From positions 1,504,664-1,568,663 of the forward strand of contig UESW01003832.1 in the NCBI GenBank assembly GCA_900491605.1: a stretch of 64,000 bases of DNA, read 5' to 3'. The DNA is from Calamus simplicifolius. Taxonomy: Eukaryota; Streptophyta; Magnoliopsida; Arecales; Arecaceae. Numbering within the stretch: position 1 is the first letter of the stretch; the number at the start of each line of letters is the position of its first letter. The position numbers were made by a program, and so were the translations under genes. The notes below the pieces were generated by a model that was not told the origin of the DNA, did no database searches, and saw nothing but the letters and a program-made list of their open reading frames with translations. Shown one piece after another: positions 33,267-45,432 of the stretch.

Positions 33267-35540
33267 CTCTTGAAGATACCGAATCATGTTCGGCTCCTAG
33301 GCCTTGAACTCGCCCCGCACGTGACCGGCCACCAACTAAGAGTCGGTAAAGGCATTCAGCTTCTTCACTTTAAGGTCACGGGAAATTCGGAGTCCAGCGA
33401 GCAGAGCTTCATACTCGACTTCATTATTGAAGGCTGAGAAGGAGAAGCGGACGCCGTATTCGAAGGTCACCCCCTCTGGGCTGGTGAGGATTAAGCCAGC
33501 ACCGGAGCCATTGGCATTAGATGATCCGTCAACATGGAGCAGCCACAGGGCATCAGATCTCGGATGCTCAGAGGAGTCCGGAGTGGAGCCATCCTCGGGG
33601 ATAGTGCATTCAAGGAGAAAATCAGCTAGAACTTGGGCTTTGATGACCGGGCGAGGTTGGTATCAGATGTCATGCTCGCTTAGCTCGACGGCCCATTTGG
33701 TCATTCTTCCTGATGTCTCTGGATGATGGACCACCGCTTTGATGGACTGGTCGGTCAGGACTATCACAGAATGTGCTTGGAAATATGGTCGCAGCTTTTG
33801 GACCGATGTTATCAGGGCCAAAACCAACTTCTCAATCCGGGTATACCTTGTCCCGGTGTTTCAAAGCAGTTTGCTGACATAATAGAATGGCTTTTGGGTC
33901 TTGTTCTCTTCTCTGACCAATACTAAGCCAATGGCGCCTTCCGAAACTGCTAAGTACAAAAATAACATTTCCTCTGGATTTGGACTGCTGAGGAGGGGTG
34001 GAGAGCCGAGATACCTTTTGAGGTCCTCGAACGATTTCTGACACTTGGGAGACCATTAGAAATTCTTAGCTGATCGGAGAGCTTTGAAAAAAGGGAGGCA
34101 TCTCTCGGCTGACAGAGCCACGAAGCGGTTGAGGGCCGCGATCGTCCCAGTCAGGCGCTGGACTTCCTTGACGGATGCTGGAGGTGCCATTTGCTGAAGG
34201 ACCTGGATCTTCTGCGAATTGGCCTCAATGCCTTGTTGGGAAGCCATGAAGCCTAGAAACTTTCCAAAATTGATGCCGAAGGCGCACTTAGTCGGGTTGA
34301 GCTTCATTCAATATTTTCGGAGCGTCGCGAAGCTCTCCGAGAGATCCTCAATATGCTGGGATGCTTCTTTGCTTTTGACCAGCATGTCGTCAACGTACAC
34401 CTCCATGTTACGACCGATCTGCTCCTTAAAGACCTTGTTAACTAGCCTTTGGTAAGTAGCACTTGCATTTTTCAGACCGAAAGGCATGACACGGTAACAA
34501 TAAGTACCTCGGTCAGTTATGAAGGCGGTCTTCTCTTCATCCTCAGACACCATTCGGATTTGGTTGTAGCCCAAATAGGCATCCATGAAGGCCAGCATCT
34601 GGTGACCCGAAGTAGCATCTACAAGCTGGTCGATCCGGGGGAGAGGGAAGCTGTCCTTCGGGCATGCTTTGTTGAGGTCGGTGAAGTCAATGCAGATCCG
34701 CCAATTACCGTTCGACTTCTTCACCATAACAATATTTGACAGCCAGCTAGGATAGTTTACCTCCCGAATGAAATTCGCCTTGATAAGCTTGTCGACTTCT
34801 TCCTCAATAGCCTTCTGTCACTCAGGGGTGAAGCTCCTTTTCTTCTGCTTAATGGGCTGGGACATCTCGTCCACATTGAGACAGTGGACGAGAACGTCTG
34901 GGCTGATCCCCGACATATCAGAAGCGGACCAAGCAAAAACATCAGCATTCTTTCGAAGAAAGTCGATCAGCTCCAGCCGAGGTTTTCCTTTCAGTAGCGA
35001 CCCGATCTTTATAGTTCGGTCGGGCCAGGCTTCGTTCAGCGGTACCTCCTCTAGCTCTTTGGCTGGCTCTCCTCGTTGCTCAGCAAAATCCTTTCGAGTG
35101 TCCAGCCCATCAACCTCAGGCAGTTTGGACTGAATGTTGGTGACGAAGCATTGCCGAGCCATAGCTTGGCTTCCTCGAACTACACCAACTCCCCATTCGA
35201 TAGGGAACTTCATAACTAGATGCAGGATGAAGACAACAGCTCTAAGGGACATTAGGCCGGGTCTCCCAAAGATTGCATTGTAGGGCAACCGAAGCTTGGT
35301 CACCAGAAATCTATGTGAACAGTGGCAATACAGGGCCAAGTTCCTGCTCGGACCATCAAGGTCGACCCCCTCTAGGGTAATAACATCGCCGGTGAACCCC
35401 ATTAGGGTGGAGTCCATGGCTCGGAGACTCTCCATGAGCAGTTTTATCTTCGCAAACACATCGAGGTATAGAACATTGACAGAGCTCCCACTATCAATAA
35501 GAATCCGGCTTACATCATAATTGTTTAGATTGAGAGATAC
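33267..35540 (-). pseudogene. Element A pol, 5' part: protease, reverse transcriptase, start of RNase H
   Basis: On the minus strand: protease (about 35510-35400; SGSSVNVLY), linker with NAIFGRPGLMSLRAV, RT (34960-34310; KACPKDSFPLPRIDQLVDATS, FMDAYLGYNQIRM, catalytic YVDDMLVK) and RNase H (34300-33270; NPTKCAFGINFGKFLGFM onwards, ending GEFKA then a stop before EPNMIRYLQE). Several stops lie at about 34820, 34310, 34055, 33860 and 33660. The frame is cut at RYLQE by element C and resumes at 5428. Confidence 0.92.
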
Positions 35541-35599
35541 AACCAGCGCATCACCATGTGGGAACTGTATCTTCTGGAGGTCATCAGTCCGTACTCTCT

Positions 35600-37197
35600 T
35601 TGGTGCCGAATCTTCTTCATCATCTCACCGGCCCGACAGACTACCGACTGCCTCGATCACATTGACGTGGCCAACAACCGGAGGATTTGGAGGAGGAGGC
35701 TGCTGAGGCTCAAGCTGGCGGTCACCCCTATTTCTTGGCTCTGGCGCTCTCCTGAATTGGTTCAGTCTGCCCCGTTGGATGAGCCTCTCGATTTCATTCT
35801 TCAGCTGCCAGCATTCTTCAGTGTCGTGGCCATGGTCCCGGTGGTAGCGGCAGTACTTGGTGGGGTCTCTCCGGATCACATTCCCTTGAAGAGGAGGCAG
35901 TCAAGGGAGTTGGCGCTCTATCTCCATGAGGATTTGCATCCTCGGGGCAGTGAGCGGGGTGAACTGGTTGAACCTCCTAGGTAGGCTCCGGGTGCGGTTC
36001 CTCGGTGGCGGCGGAGGAACCCTTTGGCGGCGAGGTGGGCTCAGCTGACGAACAGATCGGTATTTGTCCGAGCCCTTGGACTCCTTCCTTGCCAGCTCGG
36101 TGCGGGTAGTCCTTCGCGATTCCTCGACTCTGGCGTACTTGTCCGCCAGGGCCATCATATCGGAGAGGTTCGGAGGGTAATTGACCTCCAACGCCAAGTA
36201 GAAGTCACTCTCCTTTAACACTCCGCCCGCTAGGGCGGACATGGCCACCTCATAGTTAAGGTGATCCACTTCCAGCATGACCATGTTAAAACAACCAAGA
36301 TAGTTCTTCAAGGATTCCCCATCTCTCTGCTTAACCTCGGAGAGGGAATCAGATCTCCGCCGGTGACGGTGGCTGCTGATGAACTAGCTGATGAAGAGGT
36401 GACTCAGCTCGTCGAATGAACCAACAGAACCTGGTTTTAAGGCATTAAACCAGGTTCGAGCGGACCCTCTAAGGGTGGAGGGAAAGGCGCGGCAGAGAAT
36501 CGCATCTGATGCCCCATAGAACATCATGATCGATCGAAAGCTACTGAGGTGGTCGTCGGGATCGAAGGATCCGTGATAAGGCTCGATGGCGGGCAGCTTG
36601 ACATGGGAGGGAATCACTTCCCCTATGATCTCCTTGGAGAAGGGAATGCCCTGCTCCGCCTTATGCTAAGGCGAATGGGCCTGCTTGGTAGCGTCTAACT
36701 CCTGGCGCATCTCCCAGATTTATCGGTGGATCTTCTCTTCAGGCATAGCAGGAGGGGCTGGGCGATGAGAATGCAGAGACGGTGTCGAGTCGTGGGGAGA
36801 GAACACCGGAGAGAGGGATCGGGCCCGTCGAGATCTAGGGAGATCCTCACCGCAGACCCCTTGTGGGGCTGGCTCAGCTTCCTTAGGACGACGAAGGGGG
36901 TCCGCGACTTCATGCGGACCGAAAGAAGAGATTGCTGGGGAATGAGGGCCGCGGCCTCCTCAGGAAGGTGCGGAGCAGGAGCAGCTGGATGGGGAGCTTC
37001 ATGGCATCCTTGAATCAGATGGGTCAAAGCTTGGACCTGCTGAACCAGTGTGGCAAACTGGTCCTGGGTCACTGGGGTTGCTGGTGGCGATGGAGTCTAA
37101 CTGGTGGTGGCGGCAGCGCCACACTGCTCACCAGATCAGGTCTTTGGGAGGCGACCTAGTCCCGGGCTTCAGGAGTAGCCCTTCTTCGATTGGCCAT
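35600..37197 (-). pseudogene. Element A gag
   Basis: The ATG at 37197 gives MANRRRATPEA-like, clearly related to gag of element B. Capsid motifs are PSHVKLPAIEPYHGSFDPDDH, AILCRAFPSTLRGSARTWFNALKPGS (36617-36384, with a stop after LFIS) and CFNMVMLEVDHLNYE. A zinc-knuckle-like KYCRYHRDHGHDTEECWQLK lies near 35860-35800. Frame breaks at about 36690, 36380 and 35900 make it non-coding. Confidence 0.9.
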
Positions 37198-37269
37198 TGG
37201 AGGGGTTCTCTTCAAGATCAAGATCCTTATCTCCTTTTTTTTTCAAGTTTATTGGACTTGAGGGCCCAT

Positions 37270-37282
37270 CCTCTAGCGCCAA
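37270..37282 (-). promoter_or_regulatory. Primer binding site of element A
   Basis: Minus-strand TTGGCGCTAGAGG next to the 5' LTR; same position and near-same sequence as in element B (23889-23900). Confidence 0.6.
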
Positions 37283-37287
37283 TTTAT

Positions 37288-38277
37288 TATTGCTGAAATC
37301 CGTCCTCTGACTCGAGCACGGTCGAGCTTCAGATTGGGCTCCCTCCTGGGCGGACCTGCAAAACAGTCCTCACGCGAGAGGCGTTGGAGGTGGCCCTCTG
37401 CGGAAGACCCTCCGATGCTCAAGTCAGCGGAGATCAATAACGAACAAATATGGAGAGAAGGCTCTCGCTGAAGAGTCCCTCTAGGATGGCCTTTTGGGAG
37501 CTCCGAGCAGAGCTTTAATGACGAAAAGGGGTGAGCAGAGATAGAGTGAGAGTAGTGCTGAGAATGTGTCAGGAATGCATTATCTGAGAGAATCTAGGAC
37601 TGTGCTATTTATAGGCGATCACCTGATTCTTTGAGCGTGTCATAGGAGGTCTGAAAGTTGTTGGGATTCGAGGCTGATTCGAATCAGGCTATTGTGAGGC
37701 CGGTGGGATCCGTATCTTTTTAGTTAGAGGATCAACGGCCGAGAGAGCTATCCGGCGCTTTGAGATCCAGCGATCATATAGGCTCTAGGCCGTTTCTGAT
37801 AGTATAGGCATGATTGCCTATGTGGATCCTTGTTCGGTCATCATGATTCCATAGAGGTAGGTGCCTGAGTGCCTCTGTCGGGCCGAGGCATAGAGAACGG
37901 CCTGATCCGCCGAAGTATGGAAAGGCTCGATTTGCCGAGATATCTGATGACAGGTATGATAAAGGACACGGTTTGATTCTGCAGAGGTGTGGATATCGCT
38001 CGGGTAGGCCGATTTATGGACCGCTCGGACTAGAGCCGAGAGATATGGATCGCTCAGGTAGCTTGCTCGGGCTGAGACCGGAAAGATAGGGATAGCTCGG
38101 TTAGTTATAGACCGTCCGAGGAATCCTTGGTTTGCCGAGAGGCTAAGGTGCCTCGATCTACCGAGGTATAATGGTTGGTTCATTTCTTGTGGGCACCGCG
38201 CAGCGAATAAGAGTCAGGGCTAATCCTAACCTTTTGTAGGATTATGAATGCAATGGCGATTTTTTCTCTCAGCAACA
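37288..38277 (-). repeat. 5' LTR of element A
   Basis: It starts TATTGCTGAAATCCGTCC (related to TGTTGCCGCCGGGATCCGTCC of element B) and ends CTCTCAGCAACA. About 990 bases. A decayed array of CGGACC/GCCGAG-type units lies at about 37860-38165, where B has its 25-base array. The next five bases, CCTTT, should be the target duplication; its partner is outside the window. Confidence 0.85.
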
Positions 38278-38327
38278 CCTTTCACCTTAGCAAGTTATGC
38301 TGACTTCATTCTGCTTTTTCTTTACAG

Positions 38328-38745
38328 AGATCACATCATGGGAAAATGGAACAAGCTCGAGTCAATCAGGCTAAAATAACACATTTCAATGGTATCCCTC
38401 CAGCAGCAAAAAGGTAATACCTTCAAAATCAAACCATATCAAAATCTAGTACACCATGTGTAACTAACTGTCTGAGCTTTTTCAAGATGGCCATCTCATG
38501 TAAAGCCCAACAAGGCGCAGAAAGATAGCTTGAACGCTTCCCCTGACGAGTCATTACTTCTGATGAACAAGATAGGATGCCCTTACATCATTTGCAGGCA
38601 GTGGTGGCTGAACCCAGTGCCCAGGTATCCGACGACTGCACCAAAAAATAGCTATTGGTTAGGGAAAGATACAAGTTGCGAACGTCTTTTTCTCTTTATT
38701 TTGTACGCATGCAGATTGATGGGAGATTTGCTGGAAGAACAATGA
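38328..38745 (+). pseudogene. Exon-like remnant of an unrecognised host gene beside element A
   Basis: A T-rich tract and CTTTACAG acceptor precede an open exon at 38328-38413 (ending PPAAKR), followed by GTAATA, a 73-base intron with CAAG acceptor, and a second open exon from 38487 whose frame continues in phase (WPSHVKPNKAQKDSLNASPD) to a TGA at 38743-38745. An earlier splice donor (CAG|GTATCC at 38620) could end it sooner. The 5' exons are missing: element A begins 50 bases upstream, in what looks like an intron. I do not recognise the protein. Chance open frames are the alternative. Confidence 0.4.
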
Positions 38746-38954
38746 ACAAGATAAACTGCTAAATTTTAAGCAACACTACTAGGTAAGAGCCATTTTCATT
38801 TTGAAGAAGATGCTGCGATTAGAAGGGGTCATGGGTAGAGGAAGAAAGTGGGGTTGAATGCGAAGAGAAGAAGGGCCACCATGCACGAACACGTAAAAAC
38901 GATGAGAACTGCTATGGTATTTATTGACATGAGAACTGTTATGGTAAAAACTGG

Positions 38955-39215
38955 CCCTCCGTCTTCGATGCCCCTCTGGCCCTTCGTCTCCGATGCCCCT
39001 CGCAAGCTCCATTCCTCCATCTCCGATGCCCCTCTGGCCTTCCGTCTCCGACGCCCCTCGCAAGCTCCATAATATTCCTCCATCTCCGATGCCTCTCTAG
39101 CCCTCCGTCTTCGACGCCTCTCGCAAGCTCCACCCCTTCGTCTCCAATGCCCCTCTGGCCCTCCATCTTCGAAGTCCCTCGCAAGCTCCATCCCTTCGCT
39201 CTCATCCTCTGGCCT
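38955..39215. repeat. Minisatellite, about 60-base CT-rich units
   Basis: About four imperfect units with the core GCCCCTCTGGCCCTCC...GCCCCTCGCAAGCTCCAT, at 38964, 39025, 39091 and 39149. It produces open frames on both strands (Arg/Glu-rich on minus) that I regard as repeat artefacts. Bases 39216-39560 hold nothing recognisable. Confidence 0.7.
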
Positions 39216-39746
39216 TCCTTCCAAAGACAACAGAGCACGCTCACTGGTCCGATGACTAGAGAAAGAGAAGGAGAACACTATTTCGTACACTTATTCCGAG
39301 ATAGCGTATTTTCTAAATTATAGAGTCAACCGGGCGCTCTTCGCGTAAATACGAACCAAAATTAGAGTTAATTGAAAAATTGAACGCATAAAAACCTTAA
39401 TTCAGAGTACTTTTACAATTGATGGCAATTAATTAATTAATTACCATTTCAGGAGCAACGCGAGTCTCCCCTCGTTTCTGGACCCTGGAATAATAATAAT
39501 ATTCCACCTCTACTAACAAAATTTTGAGCAGCCACCTTTCCCGGAAAAGTCTTCTCCATCGCGGATGTGTGTGTGGCTTGTATTTGAGTTAATTCCCACC
39601 CGGCAGCAAGAGAACCACAGATGCTCGCTCACTCCCTTCGATCCATTCCAGTCCCCTCTCTCTTTCTTGTACCACCCTCACCACAAAAACTGTCTTCTTG
39701 AAGGAGGAGGAAAACAGCTAGAGGCAAGGCAACCAACCAAGCCACC

Positions 39747-42700
39747 ATGTCCATAGCCTCAATCACCAATCCATCTTTCAGTGCCTCTCCTTCCCTTCCA
39801 AGAAGAAAGCCCACAAAGCTCAGCCCAGGCACCCATCTCTTCACCAGGTTCTCCTTTCCCAAGTCCTCCTTCCCACTTTCCGAGCTCCCGGCATGCTTCT
39901 TCGATCTTCGGTCTTCGGTCTTCGCAGCCAGAGTTTCTTCGTCGGCCACCGAGTCGCAGCCTTCGAAATCAGAGGGCGAGGAGGATGGAGGAGAAGAGGA
40001 GCCGTACGAGGTCGAGGTGGAGAAGCCGTACGGGTTGAAGTTTGCCAAAGGGCGCGATGGGGCCACCTACATCGATGCAATCGCACCTGGAAGCTCGGCA
40101 GACAAGACGGGGATGTTCACCGTTGGAGATAAAGTAGTGGCCACCAGGTTTTGTTGGATGATAGATTCAGTCTCGTTATTCCTTTTCCATGGTTAATTAT
40201 CGGAAAGTTTTGATCTCTGTTGCAGTCAAAGTGAAATTTTACGCATGTCATAGGTGTAATTTCACAGATCTTTTCATCTTTTCTGCAATCAAAATGAGCT
40301 TTTGAGCTGTTTTGTTGCTTTTGTCCTGCTGATACGTGGGTTAATAATGTTGATAACTATCTCTAAAATATCTTTGGAGAGGCTTTAATTTTTGAGAATG
40401 GTCTCACTTTCTATTTTTATTTGCATATAAAATAGGAAATACCAATGGAAATGACAATAATTTTCTGAACTCAAAATGTTTCACTGTTTTCTTAGAAAAA
40501 GAAAAAAAGAAAAAGAAGTGGAAAATAAAAGGTTAGAGGACTTGAAAACGTAGGAGCTGGCGATGTTCTCTTTAAGTTTTTTTTTTTTTTTTCCCATCCT
40601 TTCAAAAGATATCATTTATAATGAAAATAAAAAATAGAAATAATTTTTATTTTGACTTGCTAAATGTAGTTTTTAGAGATAAAAAATAAAAATTATTTTT
40701 CAGACTATGAAAACAAAAAATATTCTTGAAAACCAAATGAAGCCTAAATTTCTCCTTTTCTTCATTGTTTTACATAACAAATAAAAGATTTGGATCTTGA
40801 CTGAATCTTGATGATCAATGCAGTGCTGTGTTCGGAACAGAGATATGGCCGGCTGCCGAATATGGTCGAACAATGTATACCATTCGTCAGAGAATTGGTC
40901 CTTTGCTCATGAAAATGCAAAAGAGATATGGTTTGTTCATCACATTTCTGTTCCTATGGTTCAATTACAAAAATTTCCTCCTGATATTAAAATGGATGCA
41001 ATCCTATTATTGGTTTTTCCAAATGGTAGCAACACAAGGATTTGTCAACCTTTTGGCTTGTAACTAACAGAGGCTGTGAATTCATTTAATTTCCCCCCTA
41101 CATCAGTAGGTGGTGGGGGCAAGAAGAATTTGAAGCAGAACAGCAGAAGACCTGCAAAGGGACCTTAAAGGGTTCAAGTAGACATAATAGAGTCCTTAAA
41201 GGGTTCAAGTAGACATAATAGAGTCCTAAACACTATGCTTGAACCATGCTATTTCGATTTTTAGGTGTAAATATTTGGAAATGCATTCTTCCATATGCCA
41301 TGCTTCATGATTCATTTTTTTCAGAAATAAAATCATCCATATCTTAATCATATTTGATGGCAATCCCTTCATGATCAAAAAAAAAGTGGAAAAAGCCATT
41401 TTCTGAGATCTTCTAGTAACTATGGTCTGAATTATGTCAATTTGCTTAAAAACCTTCTCTTTTTCATTTTGTTTTGTATATGTGCATGAGATTGTGTGTG
41501 TCGGAAATCTAAACCCTTAATGCATAATCAGTGTTATTCTTGGCTTGAGTTGATTATGATTTTCTATTCGATGCATGTTATGTTTACATAACCTAGGGAA
41601 GCCGGTGGATGCTGGTGAGCTTACCGAGAAAGAGATCATTAGACAAGAAAGGAATTCTGGAGTTATTAGCAACAGAGTGAGGGAAATCCAGGTTAGTATC
41701 TTCACTCCTTGCATGGAGAAGGTCTCTCTATCTCTTTTACATGGAGAAGGTCTCTCTATTTCTCATCAGGCTATGGTCACAATATGATGACTTTTGGATA
41801 TTGGTTGATGCTTTATAGAATATTCTCATCTGCTGTCAATGAACATTCATATAATAATGAATATGACAGCAATATTTCAAGAATTAGGTATACACTACTG
41901 TTTTGTTAATCGATACTTTGATGAACACATTCAGATTCCTTGTAAGGTCATAACTCAAGTTGCACAAATGTGATTGGGAAGCTAGTGACAACTTATTCCT
42001 GTTTACGTTTTCTGCTAAATGACAAATAGTGTCCAGCTTTAAATTCCAGTAAAGCAAAGACCAAGTTTGTACAACAGCTGGATACAAACAATTCTCTTTT
42101 CAGATATCGCCTATTCTTCCATGATAAATAATTCAAGTTAAGCAAGAATAGCATACAGACCAGAGTTTTGGTGAGGATGATCTTTAGTTTTAATTGTTAT
42201 TGATAAGACAAGAAGCTTGGTTTTTTTTTTTTTTTTATTGCAGATGCAAAATTATATGCGGAAAATGGAACAGAAGGAACGCAGAGAGAATGATCTTCGG
42301 GAAGGGTTGAAATTTTACAGGTAAGTTTAGATTATTGCTTTTTTCAAGCAGTAGTGGAAAATTTTATCAAAGGGAGAGGGAGGTAAAGGAAAAAGAAATG
42401 AAGTTTATAAGAAGACCGAGCGAGAGAGGATGTGAGAAAGCACAATAAGTAAAAGGAAGAATAGCCCAGTCTAGTCAAAGAAGGAACATGAGAAGTACAC
42501 GTCAAGAACTCCAGATGATAAAGATGTATTTATCTTCTTCTTGTTGAGTGCTATATTTTAATTTTCTGTTAGCTAACAATGTGAGAATTTCATTGAATAA
42601 CAATTTCCAGCGGGGTAGAATGATACCATTACTTCACATGCATAGCTTTATATTGTCACTGAGCTGGAAGGAGTGAATCGCAGTAATTTTTATGGGGAAT

Positions 42701-43850
42701 ACATGAAGACTATTATTCAGACAACATTAAGTGTATCAAAATTTTCTTAAGTTGGTAAAATTGATGCGGCTGTTTTATGGGATCGTATCATATGATCTAC
42801 TTTAAACTAAATAGAGTAGTGCATGTTAAATTAGTGTGAGAATATGATCTTTCCAACTGAATGCAGGGTTGGTTAGAAAGCAGAATTCTAGGTTGAGAAA
42901 ACTCCAAGGAAGAAATGACCATATTTCAGGACTGGTTAACCTGATGGGAAACCTTTTGAAATTGATCCCAATTTCCTAGCTACTAATTTAGGAAAGTGGT
43001 GCTACAATATGGACATCTCTAGAAGTCTCTAGAAGAGGCAAGAGTCTCGAAGCAGGGTATTTAACTTTGAGATTAAAAAAAGGTATTTTCATCTCTAAGG
43101 CTGAGGCAGGGCATGTAACTTTGAGATATAATGGTGTTTTCATCTCTAAAGCAGAAAATGAGCCAAAGACAAGGAAATGGGTTGTCATATTTTCTTCTAC
43201 AATGATGATTTTTCTCAAAAAGAAAAGGTCTTCTATGCTGATTGGTCAAAATCTTTGTTGATACAAGGAATGAGAAATATGAAGAAGCTTTGGAAAAATT
43301 TGAATCAGTATTAGGCTCGAAACCAGAACCAAATGAAGCTTCAATAGCAAGTTACAACGTTGCATGCTGTTATTCCAAGCTTAATCAGGTATCCATCTCA
43401 TGGCATATCTAAAGTTCAAACTAGATTGCACATCTGAAGTTCAAACCAGGAACCTTCATATATGCAATTTAAATGACCTGTCATGCAGGTACAAGCTGGT
43501 CTTTCTGCTCTAGAAGATGCCATGCAGGCTGGATACGAAGATTTTAAGGTGAGCGCACTCGTGTTATAGAGAAGTTCAGTTTGCATTGTTTGTTGATGTC
43601 AAAATCAATTGCAGATGTATTAACCATCACAAATCATAGCATACACTATCTCTTATAGTCCAATTACACCGGAGCATATCATATATGTAAATGTTGATTG
43701 TTGCAGACCATTCGGAATGATCCTGACTTGGCAAACATAAGAGCTTCTGAGGAGTTTGAATCTCTCATGAAAAAGTATGATGAGTCCTTCATCAATGAGA
43801 ATGCCATCAACGCCATCAAATCATTGTTCGGTATATTCAACAAGAAATAG
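39747..43850 (+). CDS. MET1: MET1/ZKT, thylakoid PDZ-TPR protein for photosystem II assembly (seven exons)
   Basis: Exons: 39747-40147, 40824-40930, 41597-41691, 42244-42320, 43268-43388, 43489-43548, 43707-43850. All introns are GT-AG and phases agree, giving 334 aa, about the length of Arabidopsis MET1 (At1g55480, also ZKT). Residues 1-70 are Ser/Pro/basic-rich, a chloroplast transit peptide; 75-92 are acidic. A PDZ-like domain spans about 88-165 (PYGLKFAKGRDGATYIDAI, then AVFGTEIWPAAEYGRTMYTI), and a TPR region about 225-290 (NEKYEEALEKFESVLGSKP, ASYNVACCYSKLNQ). It ends SLFGIFNKK. Known role of the family: a peripheral thylakoid protein aiding photosystem II assembly and repair. The ATG has a good plant context (CCACCATGTC). 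No damage seen. Confidence 0.97.
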
Positions 43851-44685
43851 GCATGCTAACTAATTTTGCAGCACATTGCCAAGGCCAACAGGACAGCAAT
43901 TCAGTCATACAACTCTGGTTTTCTGAGCAACTCACTTTCATTGTCTGCATGTGGTTCTAAAGGTGAAGAGGCTGAATGTATGGTTAATGCTGCCTTTTAT
44001 TTTTCTCATTTTCTGTATTATTACATCTTATATAGCTACTTAGGAGAGTTTTAGAGTGGATCTCTTGACAAAGATTTCAGTTGAGATCTTGTCTATTTAA
44101 AGTTGGTGCTCTTGTGCTCTCCAATTGTTTTATTTTTCAGACATCAGATTCAGTAAAAGCTCATTTTTGTGTGAATGACAACAAAATATACTGATGTTGG
44201 ACTAAAGTTTTCAGTGGTTGATCAGTTGAGAACTGTTGCTACTTGGTGAATAGCAGCTAGATGCAAGTACCATATTTGTGCCCAACAGCCAACATCATTC
44301 TCACTAGCATGGGATCAAAGGTTACTGCTAGTTTTTCCGACATCCTGATGTGTCCAGTATTCAGATAGAGGGTCAGTTTTAGTAACAAGCTAAAACATGC
44401 AAGAACTAAGCTAATGAAATGAAGCTTTAAATGTTGAAGTAGTTCACAAATTCCTCAATTACATGATTTTCAGAGATAGGGATGATGCATTTAAGCCACA
44501 GCACCAACTACAATTAGCTTGCAGTGGCAGTCGTCAAAATTTGCAGACCGAACGCCACGTCAACACAAAATACTGCATCCAGTGCAGACAAATTAGGGCC
44601 TATTCTGGACATTCCACAAGATCCATAAGATTGGGAACAGGATTTCTAGCATTAAAAGATACTAATCCGTACCTCTCAATCCATT
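43851..44685. other. 3' flank of MET1, no further gene
   Basis: It begins with the presumed 3' UTR. I see no canonical AATAAA close to the stop and no conserved reading frame to 44685. Confidence 0.5.
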
Positions 44686-44686
44686 C

Positions 44687-44812
44687 TCGCATGCATCGTG
44701 TGCACTGATTGGGGCCAAGGATAATTTTATCTTTTCGTGCATTGCACGCATGGTTTGCATCTGTGTGCGGCCAAGCAACGCGTGCATGCGGTGCAGGAAG
44801 GCTTTTCCTTGA
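44687..44812. mobile_element. Foldback MITE, copy 1 (left arm shortened)
   Basis: Shares with copies 2 and 3 a centre AAGGATAATTTTATC (44717-44731) and a right arm with GCATGCGGTGCAGGAAGGCTTTTCC. The left arm is short or eroded. Confidence 0.55.
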
Positions 44813-44852
44813 ATCTCGTCCAAGCCATTCTCACAGGAAGAACAAAACTTGA

Positions 44853-45041
44853 GGAAAAAAATTCTTTGTGCACCGCATATGATGCAGGACGTACGCGCAT
44901 GTAGTGATTGGCTACGCGCGCATGTGGCCGCACATGTCTAAGGATATTTTTATCCTTTTTGCATCGCATATGCAGCTACACATGCGCACGATCAATCAAC
45001 GTATGCGCAGGAGCCCGTGCACGGTGAACAAAGACTTTTTC
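44853..45041. mobile_element. Foldback MITE, copy 2 (complete inverted repeat)
   Basis: The two halves are inverted copies: left CTTTGTGCACCG...TGATTG...GCGCATGTG, right arm reverse-complemented CTTTGTTCACCG...TGATTG...GCGCATGTG. The centre is the palindrome AAGGATATTTTTATCCTT. Arms of about 85 bases and no coding capacity indicate a foldback MITE rich in GCGCATG motifs. I cannot assign a superfamily. Confidence 0.7.
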
Positions 45042-45432
45042 AACTATTGGATGTCTAGATACTCCTCTGACAAACTTGTTGAGATAGGCATGAATAAGTT
45101 GGTTCATCAAAGTGTAGAACGTGGCAAAGGCATGAAATAGCTAGTTCATCAAGTGAGAGAACAAAACTTATGGATGACTAGATAAGTATGAAACAACTAG
45201 TTTATCATAAGTGTAGAATGAGGCAAAGGCTGATGCCTTGATGTATGTAGTCTTGCTTTCCCCTTCAACAAATGGGTTGAGCTTCTACACGTTGTAAAAT
45301 AGGCTATTTTGCAAGTGTCTTGTTGATGCATAATCGTAAATTGCCATACATGTTCTATCGAAAAGGGAGCATGCTATCATACTTCGAGCCTAGATCTCAC
45401 TTATATTTTGAAGGGACTCAACTTATGAGGCT

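Larger units (their letters stand above)
1..38277 (-). mobile_element. Element A: Tat-like Ty3/gypsy LTR retrotransposon, left end outside window, split by element C
   Basis: The own sequence of A is 1-5428 plus 33267-38277; the rest is the nested insertion C. On the minus strand the order is 5' LTR, primer binding site, gag, protease, reverse transcriptase, RNase H, integrase, then a long 3' region with tandem repeats and an antisense ORF. That is the layout of the plant Tat lineage (Grande, RIRE2, Ogre relatives), which have an unusually long region between integrase and the 3' LTR. The 3' LTR lies left of the window. Many stops and frameshifts make A non-functional, and it must predate C, which interrupts it. 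Confidence 0.9.

Noticed and set aside
38829..39290. 153-codon minus-strand Arg/Glu-rich ORF
   Set aside because: It follows the minisatellite, and another frame is equally open.
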